From contig NZ_JAGYJK010000004.1 of assembly GCF_018402175.1 (NCBI RefSeq), forward strand, positions 1 to 64,000: a stretch of 64,000 nt of DNA, given 5' to 3'. Below are positions 37,132 through 45,304 of the stretch, in pieces (position 1 is the stretch's first letter; each line of letters begins with the position of its first letter). Under the pieces are notes generated by a model, which worked only from the letters and a program-made list of their open reading frames with translations, ran no database searches and had not been told where the DNA came from. A program made the translations under genes and the position numbers. The DNA is from Yoonia sp. (GTDB lineage Bacteria; Pseudomonadota; Alphaproteobacteria; Rhodobacterales; Rhodobacteraceae).

Positions 37132-38376
37132 TTATGCTTTGGTGTCGGCGGTCGCGGCTACGTTGACCTCGTGTACCGACTTTGCAAGTTTCATGATTTC
37201 TTTGCGCAGGGGGTTCTTTGGATTGCTGTCGGCCAGCGGCGTGCCGTGATCGGCGCTTTGCATGACGGCCTTGCCGCCGTCGGGCATCAACACCTCGACC
37301 GAGATACCCAGACTTTCCGCCAGACGTTTGACCCGGCTTTTGCCGTTCAGATCGGTAAATCCGGGGGCGCGGTTCAGGATGAAACGGATCTTTTCAAACG
37401 GCAGTTCCTCGGATTGCAGCGCACGTTTCAGCCGCAGCGTGTTCTGCGCCGAGCGCATTTCAAGCTCGATCATCGCAAAATAGACATGCGCGGCTTCCAG
37501 CACTGTCTGGGACCATTCCACCATCGTGGACGGCATGTCGATGACGACATAATCGAAATTCATCCGCGCCATTTCGATCACGCGTGTGATGTCGGCGGGT
37601 GAAATCATGTCCAGCGGGATCATATCGGTCGGCGCGGTCAGCACATGCAGTTTGTCGCCATAGGTCAGCAGCGCCTGCATAAAGCTGTCCGCATCCATCG
37701 CTGCAGTATCGGTCAGCATTTCCAGCACAGATTCACGCCGCGGCAGATCCAGATAGGTCGAGGCCGTGCCGAACTGGAAATCCAGATCGATCAGGCAGAC
37801 CTTTGGCGGGTCTTTGGGGTCGATATTGGCCAATTCCCAAGCCAGATTCACAGCCATCATCGTGGCCCCTGTCCCCCCGGCCAGACCGTGGATCGGAATA
37901 ACAACGCCCGATTTGCTGCCGGTCGCCTTGAACTGCGGGCCTGTTGGCGAAAACTGCACCGTATCGTCGATGATCAGCACGCGTTCGATCGCGCGGGCCA
38001 GTTCGTTTTCGGGCAGCGGATAGGGGACGAATTCGTCGCCCCCTTCGCGCAGCAGCCTGTGCAGGGCGGCGGGTGTCAGGTCTTCGGCGATCAGGATCAC
38101 CTTGATCCGCGCGGCCTTGGCCGCGGCGATGATGTCAGAGACCTGTTGCAGGTTGTCTTCGTCCTGCGCATCCAGCGCTATGGTGACGAATTGCAGCGCC
38201 CTTGCGTCGGGTTGCGCTAGAAACGCGGCGGCATCGGCAAAGCTCAGGTCGCCCCACGCATCACCCAGCGCCGATTCCATATCTTCAATCAGAAGATCGA
38301 AAATTTGCACATCCCGGCTGATCGTGCAGGCGACGATCGGGGATGGGTCATTCTGCACGGCGGGGCTGGTTGTCAT
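37132..38376 (-). CDS. cpaE: Pilus localisation ATPase CpaE/TadZ
   Basis: A MinD/ParA-like protein of 414 residues with an N-terminal receiver-like domain (about 15-140). The P-loop is atypical: GLAGGTGATMMAV (164-175) lacks the usual Lys of KGGxGKT. Further elements are CLIDLDFQFGTASTYLDL and VVIDMPSTMVEWS. It localises the Tad machine to a cell pole. It starts with AGGA about 8 bases before the ATG. Confidence 0.9.
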   Translation of the reverse strand: MTTSPAVQNDPSPIVACTISRDVQIFDLLIEDMESALGDAWGDLSFADAAAFLAQPDARALQFVTIALDAQDEDNLQQVSDIIAAAKAARIKVILIAEDLTPAALHRLLREGGDEFVPYPLPENELARAIERVLIIDDTVQFSPTGPQFKATGSKSGVVIPIHGLAGGTGATMMAVNLAWELANIDPKDPPKVCLIDLDFQFGTASTYLDLPRRESVLEMLTDTAAMDADSFMQALLTYGDKLHVLTAPTDMIPLDMISPADITRVIEMARMNFDYVVIDMPSTMVEWSQTVLEAAHVYFAMIELEMRSAQNTLRLKRALQSEELPFEKIRFILNRAPGFTDLNGKSRVKRLAESLGISVEVLMPDGGKAVMQSADHGTPLADSNPKNPLRKEIMKLAKSVHEVNVAATADTKA

Positions 38377-38570
38377 AAATGTCGTCCTTGGTCAGTTTTT
38401 GCAGATGTCCCGACTGCATGATGCACAGCCCTCCGCGACCCGCCGCGCGGGCAGGGTAGATGGCGATATCATCGCTGTTCATGAATATGGCGGGAAATCG
38501 TGTCGAGAATGGGGCCGAAACCGAGTCATTGTACGGAACTTTGCGACGATCATGCCAAATCCCGAAGAGT

Positions 38571-38598
38571 GTTTACGCCAGACACAGTTGGCGTAAAC
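38571..38598. repeat. Perfect 10-bp inverted repeat between cpaE and the OmpA gene
   Basis: GTTTACGCCA (38571-38580) and TGGCGTAAAC (38589-38598) are exact complements with an 8-base gap. It lies 15 bases past the stop of the OmpA-like gene and about 195 before cpaE. It could be a terminator without a T-run, a transcriptional attenuator or a regulator site; the sequence does not decide. Confidence 0.5.
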
Positions 38599-38612
38599 AA
38601 TGATCTGTGGAT

Positions 38613-39269
38613 CTAGCCGCCGCTTCCGGTCGTGATCGTGGTCTCTTGCACCGTCGTGTCGGGCACAGCACTTGCAACATATTCGCGGAAGATTACGTCA
38701 GCGTATTTTCCGTTCAGCAGCAGTGGGCTGGTTTCGACAAAGCCCGATACTTCGGTCACGGTGCGTCGGTTGCGGCGTTCGGGTTCCGGTGTAGGGATCA
38801 ATGGCTGCGTCGCGCCAAAAGACACGACAGCTTCTAGGCGGTCGCGGCTGATGCCTTGGGTGGACAGATAGCCCACAACAGCCTGTGCGCGGCGCTGGCC
38901 AAGGTTGCGGTTGTACTCTGCCGAACCGACAAGGTCGGTATGGCCAAAGACCTTGAAGCGGACTTCGGGGAATTGCCGGATCCAATCAGCCTGCTGGCGC
39001 AGCGTCGCTTGGGCCAGGCTGTCCAGAATAGCCGAATCAAATTCGAAATTCACCATCGCATCGACTTCGGCGTTGAACCGGCGGGCAAGGTTGATGGTGT
39101 AATCCTGCTGGCGCGTCTGCACCAAGGCGTTGTTCATCGTGGCATTGCCAAAATCGCCTTGATCAATTTCTGATCCGGCCTCCGTAAAGAAGGACGAGGA
39201 TGTCGGGCCGGATGGGCCGCAGGCCGACAGTGTTGCTGCGACAAGCGCAGTGGTCATATAGCGTTTCAT
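38613..39269 (-). CDS. OmpA-family lipoprotein of the Tad locus
   Basis: A 218-residue lipoprotein. The signal peptide ends AATLSAC (Cys17), then a C-terminal OmpA domain with FGHTDLVGSAEYNRNLGQRRAQAVVGYL for peptidoglycan binding. It lies 13 bases after the secretin gene, in the place usually filled by CpaD/RcpB, and probably anchors the secretin to the cell wall. GGAG lies 7 bases before the ATG at 39269. It may be a functional replacement of RcpB, but no sequence similarity to it was established. Confidence 0.85.
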   Translation of the reverse strand: MKRYMTTALVAATLSACGPSGPTSSSFFTEAGSEIDQGDFGNATMNNALVQTRQQDYTINLARRFNAEVDAMVNFEFDSAILDSLAQATLRQQADWIRQFPEVRFKVFGHTDLVGSAEYNRNLGQRRAQAVVGYLSTQGISRDRLEAVVSFGATQPLIPTPEPERRNRRTVTEVSGFVETSPLLLNGKYADVIFREYVASAVPDTTVQETTITTGSGG

Positions 39270-39282
39270 TGTTGCGCTCCAC

Positions 39283-40713
39283 TCATTCATCCATGACATA
39301 GCCGTAGGACCCGATGAAGTCCTGCCGCGCGACTTCGCCTGCGCCACCGCGTGTCGGCGCGCTGGCCGCGGTCACCCGACCGAACAGGAACAGGTCTTGT
39401 TCGCTGGGTGGCCGTACCCGATCTGTCGGAAGGGCAAGTGCGGTCCCGCGTGTCGGCGACACCAGATGCGGCGTCACGATGATGACCAGTTCGGTCTGAC
39501 GACGGGCATATTCGGCACTGCGGAACAGGGCGCCCAAGATCGGCACGTCACCGATCCATGGCACCTGACCAGTCAGGTCGGTAAAGTCATCCGACAACAG
39601 GCCCGCGATGGCAAAGCTCTCACCGTCGCGCATTTCGACCGTGGTCGATGTTTCGCGGCGACTGAAGGCGCTGATCTCGAAACCATTTGCCGAAAAGCTG
39701 TTTGATGGGTCAATCGCCGACACCGCTGCCAAAAGTTCGAGGTTGATGACATCGCCATCCACCACCCGTGGCGTAAAGTTCAGCTCCACGCCGAAAGGTT
39801 TATACTCGACGCTGATCGCACCGTCTTCGCTCGATACGGGCACCGGATACTCGCCGCCCGCCAGAAAGGTCGCCTGCTGCCCGCTCAGCGCGGTCAGGTT
39901 CGGTTCCGCCAGCGACCGGACAACGCCACGCGCTTCGAGTGCTTCCAACAGCACCCCCACCTCGACCCCCCCGGCACCGAAACCGAACAGGAATGCGCCG
40001 TTGTTGTCGTTGGCCGTTGGAACAATATTGTTCAACGTATTCGTGATGCCTGCTTGACCAACGGTTGTGTTGCTCCCGCCGCGGATATTCCGGCCGTTCT
40101 GCAAAGACGTGCCGTTCAATGACAGCGACGACGACAGCGCCTTGCTGACCGACCTTTGCATTTCGGCAAAGCGGACCTTGAGCATGACCTGCTGCGTGCC
40201 ACCGACCGACATCAGGTTCGACACCCGATCTGGCGCATAACGCTGCGCAAGATCCAGCGCGCGGTCCAGCCGGGCGGTCGAACTGACCGTGCCGGACAGA
40301 ACGATGCCATCGTTGGCGGTCCTGACCTCGATGTTTTCGCCGGGCAGGATCTGTGTCAGCCGTTCCTTGAATTCCGCCATGTCAGGTGCGACATGCACGT
40401 CGACGTTGGTGATCAACCTGCCATCGGCGCTCAACAGCGTCAGCGTGGTACGGCCAGGTTCCTTGCCCAACACATAGATCGTGCGATCGGACAGGGACGA
40501 AATATCCGCGATGCCGGGATTGGCGATCGATAATTCGGTAAAGGGGACGTCGCTTTCGACGACGACGGCCCGGTTCATGGGAACATCCAATGCGTTGGAT
40601 GCGGCGCCGCGCAATACGCGCAAGGTGCTGTCCTGCGCCATGGCTGGTGCTGCCGCTGTCATCGACAACGCAACGCCCGCCAATGCGGCCTTCAGAAATC
40701 TGTCATAATTCAT
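39283..40713 (-). CDS. cpaC: Outer-membrane secretin RcpA/CpaC of the Tad pilus
   Basis: A 476-residue secretin with a signal peptide (cleavage near APAMAQ). N-terminal domain with a BON-like region (about 105-180), then the secretin domain with VGVLLEALEARGVVRSLAEPNLTALSGQQATFLAGGEYPVP, and a C-terminal transmembrane beta region ending ELVIIVTPHLVSP. It forms the outer-membrane pore of the Tad system. The start at 40713 was chosen by the signal peptide and a GAGG about 10 bases upstream. AT-rich upstream DNA. Confidence 0.95.
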   Translation of the reverse strand: MNYDRFLKAALAGVALSMTAAAPAMAQDSTLRVLRGAASNALDVPMNRAVVVESDVPFTELSIANPGIADISSLSDRTIYVLGKEPGRTTLTLLSADGRLITNVDVHVAPDMAEFKERLTQILPGENIEVRTANDGIVLSGTVSSTARLDRALDLAQRYAPDRVSNLMSVGGTQQVMLKVRFAEMQRSVSKALSSSLSLNGTSLQNGRNIRGGSNTTVGQAGITNTLNNIVPTANDNNGAFLFGFGAGGVEVGVLLEALEARGVVRSLAEPNLTALSGQQATFLAGGEYPVPVSSEDGAISVEYKPFGVELNFTPRVVDGDVINLELLAAVSAIDPSNSFSANGFEISAFSRRETSTTVEMRDGESFAIAGLLSDDFTDLTGQVPWIGDVPILGALFRSAEYARRQTELVIIVTPHLVSPTRGTALALPTDRVRPPSEQDLFLFGRVTAASAPTRGGAGEVARQDFIGSYGYVMDE

Positions 40714-41030
40714 AAGTGACCTGCCTCTCCGATCACGCCTCATTGAAATGGGTCTTGGTGCCCTTAGTGCGGCGAACATGCGCTAAGGTTGCATTTATTG
40801 CAATAATCAGTGCTTTGGAGGCCAAACCGAATGTGGATATCGCGCAACAGTTGTGCATTTTTATAATAATACACGCAATGCGTTTATTCGGCGTTTATGT
40901 CTATATATCGTGCCAAAACCGTCAATTTCGGTGATCTTGGTCAATATAGCGGATGTTGCAAAAATAAAATGCTGGTGGAGGATACACCCTGCTCCGGCAT
41001 GAACCGCGGTCGGATTCTGGCGTGAGCGCG
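40714..41030. other. AT-rich intergenic region between rcpC/cpaB and the secretin gene
   Basis: 317 bases with no credible gene. It is much more AT-rich than neighbouring coding DNA, with stretches such as ATTTATTGCAATAATCAG and TTTTTATAATAATACACG. It probably carries the promoter for the secretin operon, reading on the minus strand. No clear terminator of cpaB and no recognised operator is visible. Confidence 0.5.
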
Positions 41031-41864
41031 TCACTCAGAACATTCGATTTCAACCTGAACGCTCTGTGTGCCGCTGCGCTGGGTCACGAAACAGCGCCGC
41101 GCCTCTTCGACCACGGGGGCGGGGGCGGCCACAATATCCTGCTCTCCGGTCAACGCGGAATTGTCGACTGTGACGGGGCCGGTTTCTGACAAATCGCCAG
41201 TGCCCACCAGCGCAAGGGTCAATTGCCCGCTGTTCTGCGCTTGCGTCAACAATGCCACTTCTTCGGGGGTGACCTGCACCACAACGCTTTGCGGCCCGCC
41301 ACGGTTACCCGCATCGCCCAGCACGGCGATGATCTGCAGGCCGGATTTGATCAGGTTCGTCACCTCGCGGCCGTCCCGCAATCTGCCGGTCCAATAAACG
41401 TCAATTCTGTCATCGGGGCGCAGGATTCCGAAACCGGCCGCCACGCGCCCTTCGACGGGAAACGCGCGAAAGCCCGGTTCGACAAGGGCGGTCAGACCAC
41501 GGCTGGCCCCCGGTTCGGACACTTTGGTTGTCAGGACCAGTTCGTTTGCGATCATCGGCAGGACAACGACGCGCGGCGTCTGTGTCCCTTGCGGGAACAG
41601 GGTCTGTTCTGTGGCAAAGGTGCCTTCGGGCAAATAATCGCGCGGATAAGGCACAAGACGGACATCATCCGCGGTTAGCTGTTCACCATACGTGACCGAT
41701 CGTGTTGTGACATAGACGTCCACCGTGGCAAGAGCCTGCGCCGCAATCTGGCGCGCGCGATCGAGCTGGGCGGTCTGCGTCGCCATATATTGGTTCACCA
41801 TATAGACAGCAAAACCTGCCAGCCCCATGCCAACCAAAAGGACCAGACCAAAAACTGCACGCAT
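41031..41864 (-). CDS. cpaB: Pilus assembly protein RcpC/CpaB
   Basis: A 277-residue protein with one N-terminal helix (about 3-25) and a SAF domain (about 45-110, VDVYVTTRSVTYGEQLTADDVRLV), then a periplasmic RcpC-type domain. It supports assembly of the Tad pilus secretin complex. AAGG lies about 8 bases before the ATG at 41864; the longer in-frame extension reads as non-coding. It stands 317 bases from the secretin gene, apparently a separate transcript or a long spacer. Confidence 0.9.
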   Translation of the reverse strand: MRAVFGLVLLVGMGLAGFAVYMVNQYMATQTAQLDRARQIAAQALATVDVYVTTRSVTYGEQLTADDVRLVPYPRDYLPEGTFATEQTLFPQGTQTPRVVVLPMIANELVLTTKVSEPGASRGLTALVEPGFRAFPVEGRVAAGFGILRPDDRIDVYWTGRLRDGREVTNLIKSGLQIIAVLGDAGNRGGPQSVVVQVTPEEVALLTQAQNSGQLTLALVGTGDLSETGPVTVDNSALTGEQDIVAAPAPVVEEARRCFVTQRSGTQSVQVEIECSE

Positions 41865-42064
41865 GACGCAAACCTTGATTCGAGTTTCGCGCCCGTTCAC
41901 GTGTGACGGTCTGCCATCGCCGTGACCCGCGCGCACCAATGCGACTTTATCGCATGGCCACTTACAATGTGGGTTGTCCGCTTTGCAAGCAAAAGGCGAT
42001 CAAAAAGCTATTAACACAATTTTTTGGATGTAACTTGGTCACATTGATCAACGTGGAACGTCGT

Positions 42065-42082
42065 CACAGGCCATGGCTTGTG
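42065..42082. repeat. Near-palindrome downstream of flp1
   Basis: CACAGGCCATGGCTTGTG pairs with itself except for one G-T position. It starts 29 bases past the flp1 stop. Loop CATG. It may be a weak hairpin or a binding site; no T-run follows. Confidence 0.35.
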
Positions 42083-42110
42083 TCCTGTCAAGTATGACCT
42101 GTCGCGGCGA

Positions 42111-42284
42111 TTACATCATGTTTGCCATCGTGGTTTGCAGCCAGGTTGCATGGCCTTCGGCGGCGCCACCAATTGTCGACATGATCAAGAACATAAGCGC
42201 CACGACAGCGGCTGACAGGGTGACCCAATCAACGGTGATTGCACCGGATTCGTCAGTGTGAAACGTTTGCAAGATGCTTTTCAT
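42111..42284 (-). CDS. Flp-type pilin, copy 1
   Basis: A 57-residue prepilin. The leader ends GESG-like (DESG), then AITVDWVTLSAAVVALMFLIM: a hydrophobic helix of about 20 residues. The position usually filled by Glu5-Tyr6 of Flp is Asp-Trp here. A GGAAGG lies 7 bases upstream of the ATG. It is less similar to typical Flp than copy 2 and has a Met-rich, possibly more hydrophobic C-terminus. It lies about 186 bases downstream of copy 2 and 247 upstream of cpaB. Confidence 0.85.
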   Translation of the reverse strand: MKSILQTFHTDESGAITVDWVTLSAAVVALMFLIMSTIGGAAEGHATWLQTTMANMM

Positions 42285-42408
42285 TCGTCAGCCTTCCGTT
42301 TGGTCATCAGACATGGGATCAGTCTTGCTGGCTGTGTTATGTTGCGTGATTTTCGCGCCTGAATGGGCCTAGATGCCATAGACGGGATAACCACTGCGGA
42401 TTTCTGGT

Positions 42409-42444
42409 GTATGGGTTGCGCCTTTTTGTCAGCGCAGCCCATAC
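42409..42444 (-). other. 13-bp hairpin between the two pilin genes
   Basis: GTATGGGTTGCGC (42409-42421) pairs with GCGCAGCCCATAC (42432-42444) over 13 bp with one G-T pair and a 10-base loop. It begins 26 bases past the flp2 stop. No T-run follows on the minus strand. It could stop or slow transcription after the major pilin or protect its 3' end. Confidence 0.7.
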
Positions 42445-42469
42445 GCTTGCACGTCGCCTGCCGTTATTA

Positions 42470-42643
42470 TCAGGTTTGGTTGAGCAGATCGTTTTCGATG
42501 CTATCGGCTAAAGACTCGGCACCGTTGGAGATAGCTGAGCCGACAGCCAGACCCAGCAGAACGATCGCTGCGGTCAGAACCACGAAATCGACGGTGACGG
42601 CACCGTCTTCGTCTTTGTGGAAAGTCTTGATGAAGTTAAGCAT
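42470..42643 (-). CDS. Flp-type pilin, copy 2 (probable major pilin)
   Basis: A 57-residue prepilin: MLNFIKTFHKDEDG, then AVTVDFVVLTAAIVLLGLAVGSAIS and an acidic tail (DSIENDLLNQT). CpaA would cut after Gly14. Position 5 and 6 of the mature pilin are Asp-Phe rather than Glu-Tyr. AGGAGG lies 7 bases before the ATG, the strongest ribosome-binding site in the locus, and a hairpin follows, both in keeping with high expression. Confidence 0.92.
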   Translation of the reverse strand: MLNFIKTFHKDEDGAVTVDFVVLTAAIVLLGLAVGSAISNGAESLADSIENDLLNQT

Positions 42644-42993
42644 TGATGATCCTCCTGGGGTATCGTTGATGGTCAAGCCGTTCCTCGCCGGGGATGGTGA
42701 CAACCCCTGGGCGTCACGGTCCGTCTTGGATGTCGCCATTAAGTTGTATGATTGGGGCGGGAGTTTGGCAATATTGCCGCGTTTTCGGCATTGTTGCGTT
42801 CGGTGGACCGAAAATGTCCGCAAGGCTCTGAAAAATATAAAAAGAAATTATTAACAAATATTCATATTCACTAACGCCCGTTGCCAAAAGGCCCGCAATC
42901 CACAGAAAAAGTCGCGATCTTTGTGCAAGATTGTGGCGTTTTCGCCGGACTCTGCCATCTTTCGATGAATGAGGATGTCGATCAGGACCGTCT
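42644..42993. other. Divergent intergenic region, flp2 and the transglycosylase
   Basis: 350 bases with no gene supported. The stretch 42820-42880 is strongly AT-rich (AAAATATAAAAAGAAATTAT). It should carry the flp2 promoter on the minus strand and that of the transglycosylase on the plus strand. I could not fix either by eye. Confidence 0.5.
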
Positions 42994-43830
42994 ATGTATC
43001 TTGTCAGGGTGGCTTTTGCAGCCGCGTTCGCGCTCTTGAGCGCGACAACAGTTTTCGCGCAGGTCGAACGTCTGCAGCCGGATTTTACGTTCAAACGGGT
43101 CGGCGTGCCGCCAGCGGGTCAGACGACCGGCCGGATCACGGTGCAGATTGACCCCGATGCTGCCCGTCGCAGCCCTGTCTATGCTGCGCCACGCGCTGAA
43201 CCGGTGTCGGCTATCGCCGCAGCGCCGCGGACACAATCGGGTTTTGGCTGGTTCTGGGATGCCGTGCCATCGTCACTGACAGGGTCAAGCCCCGCGCGGC
43301 TGGAACTGGCAATCAACCGCATCAACAATCCGCCTGCCGGACAACGCATGTCTGCGCCACGCCTGCAGGCCTTGCAGGATATCGCTGCAGCGCAGGGGGT
43401 GCATATCCTGCGCGAAACGGTCGGCACCGATGTGTCGCCCGCCCTGGTGCTGGCGGTTATCGCCATCGAAAGCGCCGGGCGCACCGATGCTGTCAGCAGT
43501 GCGGGGGCGCAGGGGCTGATGCAGCTGATGCCTGCGACCGCCGCTCGCTTTGGCGTCAGCGACAGCATGGATGCAGCGCAGAACATCAAGGGTGGCGTTG
43601 CCTATCTTGGCTGGCTTCTGGACCGGTTCGGCAATGATCCGGTGCTGGTGCTGGCGGGCTATAACGCGGGCGAAGGCAATGTGCAGCGTTACGAAGGCGT
43701 GCCGCCTTTCGCCGAAACGATGGATTATGTGCCAAAGGTGCTGGCCGCATGGCAGGTCACCAAGGGGCTGTGCCAAACGCCGCCTGACCTGATCACCGAT
43801 GGCTGCGTGTTCAACGTCAACGGTCTGTAA
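42994..43830 (+). CDS. Lytic transglycosylase with SLT domain
   Basis: A 278-residue secreted muramidase-like enzyme that cleaves peptidoglycan. Signal peptide of about 22 residues (SATTVFAQ), then an unstructured region (to about 115), then an SLT domain with the catalytic Glu159 in VIAIESAGRTDAVSSAGAQGLMQLMPATAARFGV, and the later block AYLGWLLDRFGNDPVLVLAGYNAGEG. AGGA lies 6 bases before the ATG. It may open the cell wall for the adjacent pilus genes, but is divergent from them. Confidence 0.9.
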   Translation: MYLVRVAFAAAFALLSATTVFAQVERLQPDFTFKRVGVPPAGQTTGRITVQIDPDAARRSPVYAAPRAEPVSAIAAAPRTQSGFGWFWDAVPSSLTGSSPARLELAINRINNPPAGQRMSAPRLQALQDIAAAQGVHILRETVGTDVSPALVLAVIAIESAGRTDAVSSAGAQGLMQLMPATAARFGVSDSMDAAQNIKGGVAYLGWLLDRFGNDPVLVLAGYNAGEGNVQRYEGVPPFAETMDYVPKVLAAWQVTKGLCQTPPDLITDGCVFNVNGL

Positions 43831-43837
43831 CGGCAAA

Positions 43838-43864
43838 CGCCCTGCCGGATGATCAGGCAGGGCG
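43838..43864. terminator. Bidirectional terminator
   Basis: CGCCCTGCC (43838-43846) and GGCAGGGCG (43856-43864) form a perfect 9-bp stem with a 9-base loop. It lies between the convergent transglycosylase and CoA-transferase genes. On the minus strand TTT follows. Confidence 0.75.
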
Positions 43865-43888
43865 GTATTACAGGGACGCCAAGGGTGG

Positions 43889-44527
43889 TCAGACGATCGT
43901 CGCCTCTGTCGCGGCGCGCAATTCAGCCTCGGTCACACCATCGGCGCATGCGACGATCCGCAAGCCACCTTCGACGACATCGAGCACACCCAGATTGGTG
44001 ATGATCCGGTCCACGACGGCCTTGCCTGTCAGGGGCAGGGTGCAGCTTTTCAGCACCTTGGATTCGCCGTGTTTGTTGGTGTGATCCATGACAACAATCA
44101 CGCGGCCGACACCGGCGACCAGATCCATCGCGCCGCCCATGCCTTTGACCAGCTTGCCGGGGATCATCCAATTCGCCAGATCGCCATTTTCCGCGACTTC
44201 CATCGCGCCAAGGATCGCGGCTGCAATCTTGCCACCACGGATCATGCCAAAGGATGTCGCAGAATCGAAATAGGCGGTGCGTTTGAGTTCGGTGATCGTC
44301 TGCTTGCCCGCATTGATCAGATCGGGGTCTTCGTCCCCTTCAAGCGGGAAAGGGCCCATGCCCAGCATCCCGTTTTCCGATTGCAGGGTGATGTCCTTGT
44401 CACCGACATAATTGGCGACCAGCGTCGGGATACCGATGCCAAGGTTCACATACCAGCCGTCTTGCAATTCTTCCGCCGCGCGGGCCGCCATCTGGTTGCG
44501 ATCCCAGCCTTTGATCTGTTCGGCCAT
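43889..44527 (-). CDS. 3-oxoacid CoA-transferase subunit B
   Basis: The beta subunit of a CoA-transferase that moves CoA between succinyl-CoA or acyl-CoA and acetoacetate. It has 212 residues and shows the family block LGIGIPTLVANYV near residue 30 and the catalytic SENGMLGMGPFP (Glu about 50). It overlaps the stop of the alpha subunit gene by one base (TAATG), so the two are translated together. Whether it serves ketone body use (ScoB) or short-chain fatty acids (AtoA) cannot be told. Confidence 0.92.
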   Translation of the reverse strand: MAEQIKGWDRNQMAARAAEELQDGWYVNLGIGIPTLVANYVGDKDITLQSENGMLGMGPFPLEGDEDPDLINAGKQTITELKRTAYFDSATSFGMIRGGKIAAAILGAMEVAENGDLANWMIPGKLVKGMGGAMDLVAGVGRVIVVMDHTNKHGESKVLKSCTLPLTGKAVVDRIITNLGVLDVVEGGLRIVACADGVTEAELRAATEATIV

Positions 44528-45231
44528 TACGCGTCCTCCCGCTTGCGCGTGGTGCGCTGTTCGATGCGTTTTTCGTGGGCGCCTGCGATGATCCGGTGGA
44601 CATAGATCCCAGGCAGGTGAATGTGATCGGGGTCCAGACTGCCGGTCGGCACGATTTCCTCGACCTCGACCACGCAGACCTTGCCGCACATCGCGGCAGG
44701 CGGATTGAAATTGCGCGCGGTCTTGCGAAACACCAGATTGCCGGTTTCATCGGCCTTCCACGCCTTGACGATGGACAGGTCGGCAACAATGCCATGTTCC
44801 AGAATATAGGTCTGGCCGTTGAAATCCTTGTGTTCCTTGCCATCCGCGATCACGGTGCCGACGCCGGTTTTGGTATAGAACCCGGGAATACCGCAGCCAC
44901 CCGCGCGCATCCGTTCGGCCAATGTGCCTTGTGGGTTGAATTCGAGTTCCAGCTCGCCCGACAGATACTGGCGCATGAATTCGGCGTTTTCGCCGACATA
45001 GGACCAGATCATCTTTTTCACCTGCCGCGTCTGCAACAGGATGCCGATGCCGAAATCATCCACACCCGCGTTGTTGGATGCGAATGTCAGGTCCTTGGTG
45101 CCCGCATCCTTGATCGCCGCCAGCAGCAGTTCGGGAATGCCGCACAGGCCGAACCCCCCCGCTGCGATGAACATGCCGTCGAACAAAAGCCCGTCCAACG
45201 CTTCTTGTGCCGAGCCGTAGATCTTTTTCAT
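44527..45231 (-). CDS. 3-oxoacid CoA-transferase subunit A
   Basis: The alpha subunit, 234 residues. It has the CoA-transferase family signature GMFIAAGGFGLCGIPELLLAAI and the block NNAGVDDFGIGILLQTRQVKKMIWSYVGEN. GGGGAG lies 4 bases before the ATG. It overlaps the B subunit gene by one base. Possible roles are polyhydroxybutyrate or acetoacetate turnover. Confidence 0.93.
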   Translation of the reverse strand: MKKIYGSAQEALDGLLFDGMFIAAGGFGLCGIPELLLAAIKDAGTKDLTFASNNAGVDDFGIGILLQTRQVKKMIWSYVGENAEFMRQYLSGELELEFNPQGTLAERMRAGGCGIPGFYTKTGVGTVIADGKEHKDFNGQTYILEHGIVADLSIVKAWKADETGNLVFRKTARNFNPPAAMCGKVCVVEVEEIVPTGSLDPDHIHLPGIYVHRIIAGAHEKRIEQRTTRKREDA

Positions 45232-45304
45232 GCCGCTCCCCTTAGCCGTTCGCGCAAAACTGTCGCGGTCCCCGCGCAAAGTCAATCGCCGCGCTGCAGC
45301 ACTG

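Noticed and set aside
42031..42060. Second FNR-like site near TTGGTCACATTGATCAA upstream of cpaB
   Set aside because: The two halves do not have the TTGAT-N4-ATCAA spacing, so it is not a true FNR box.
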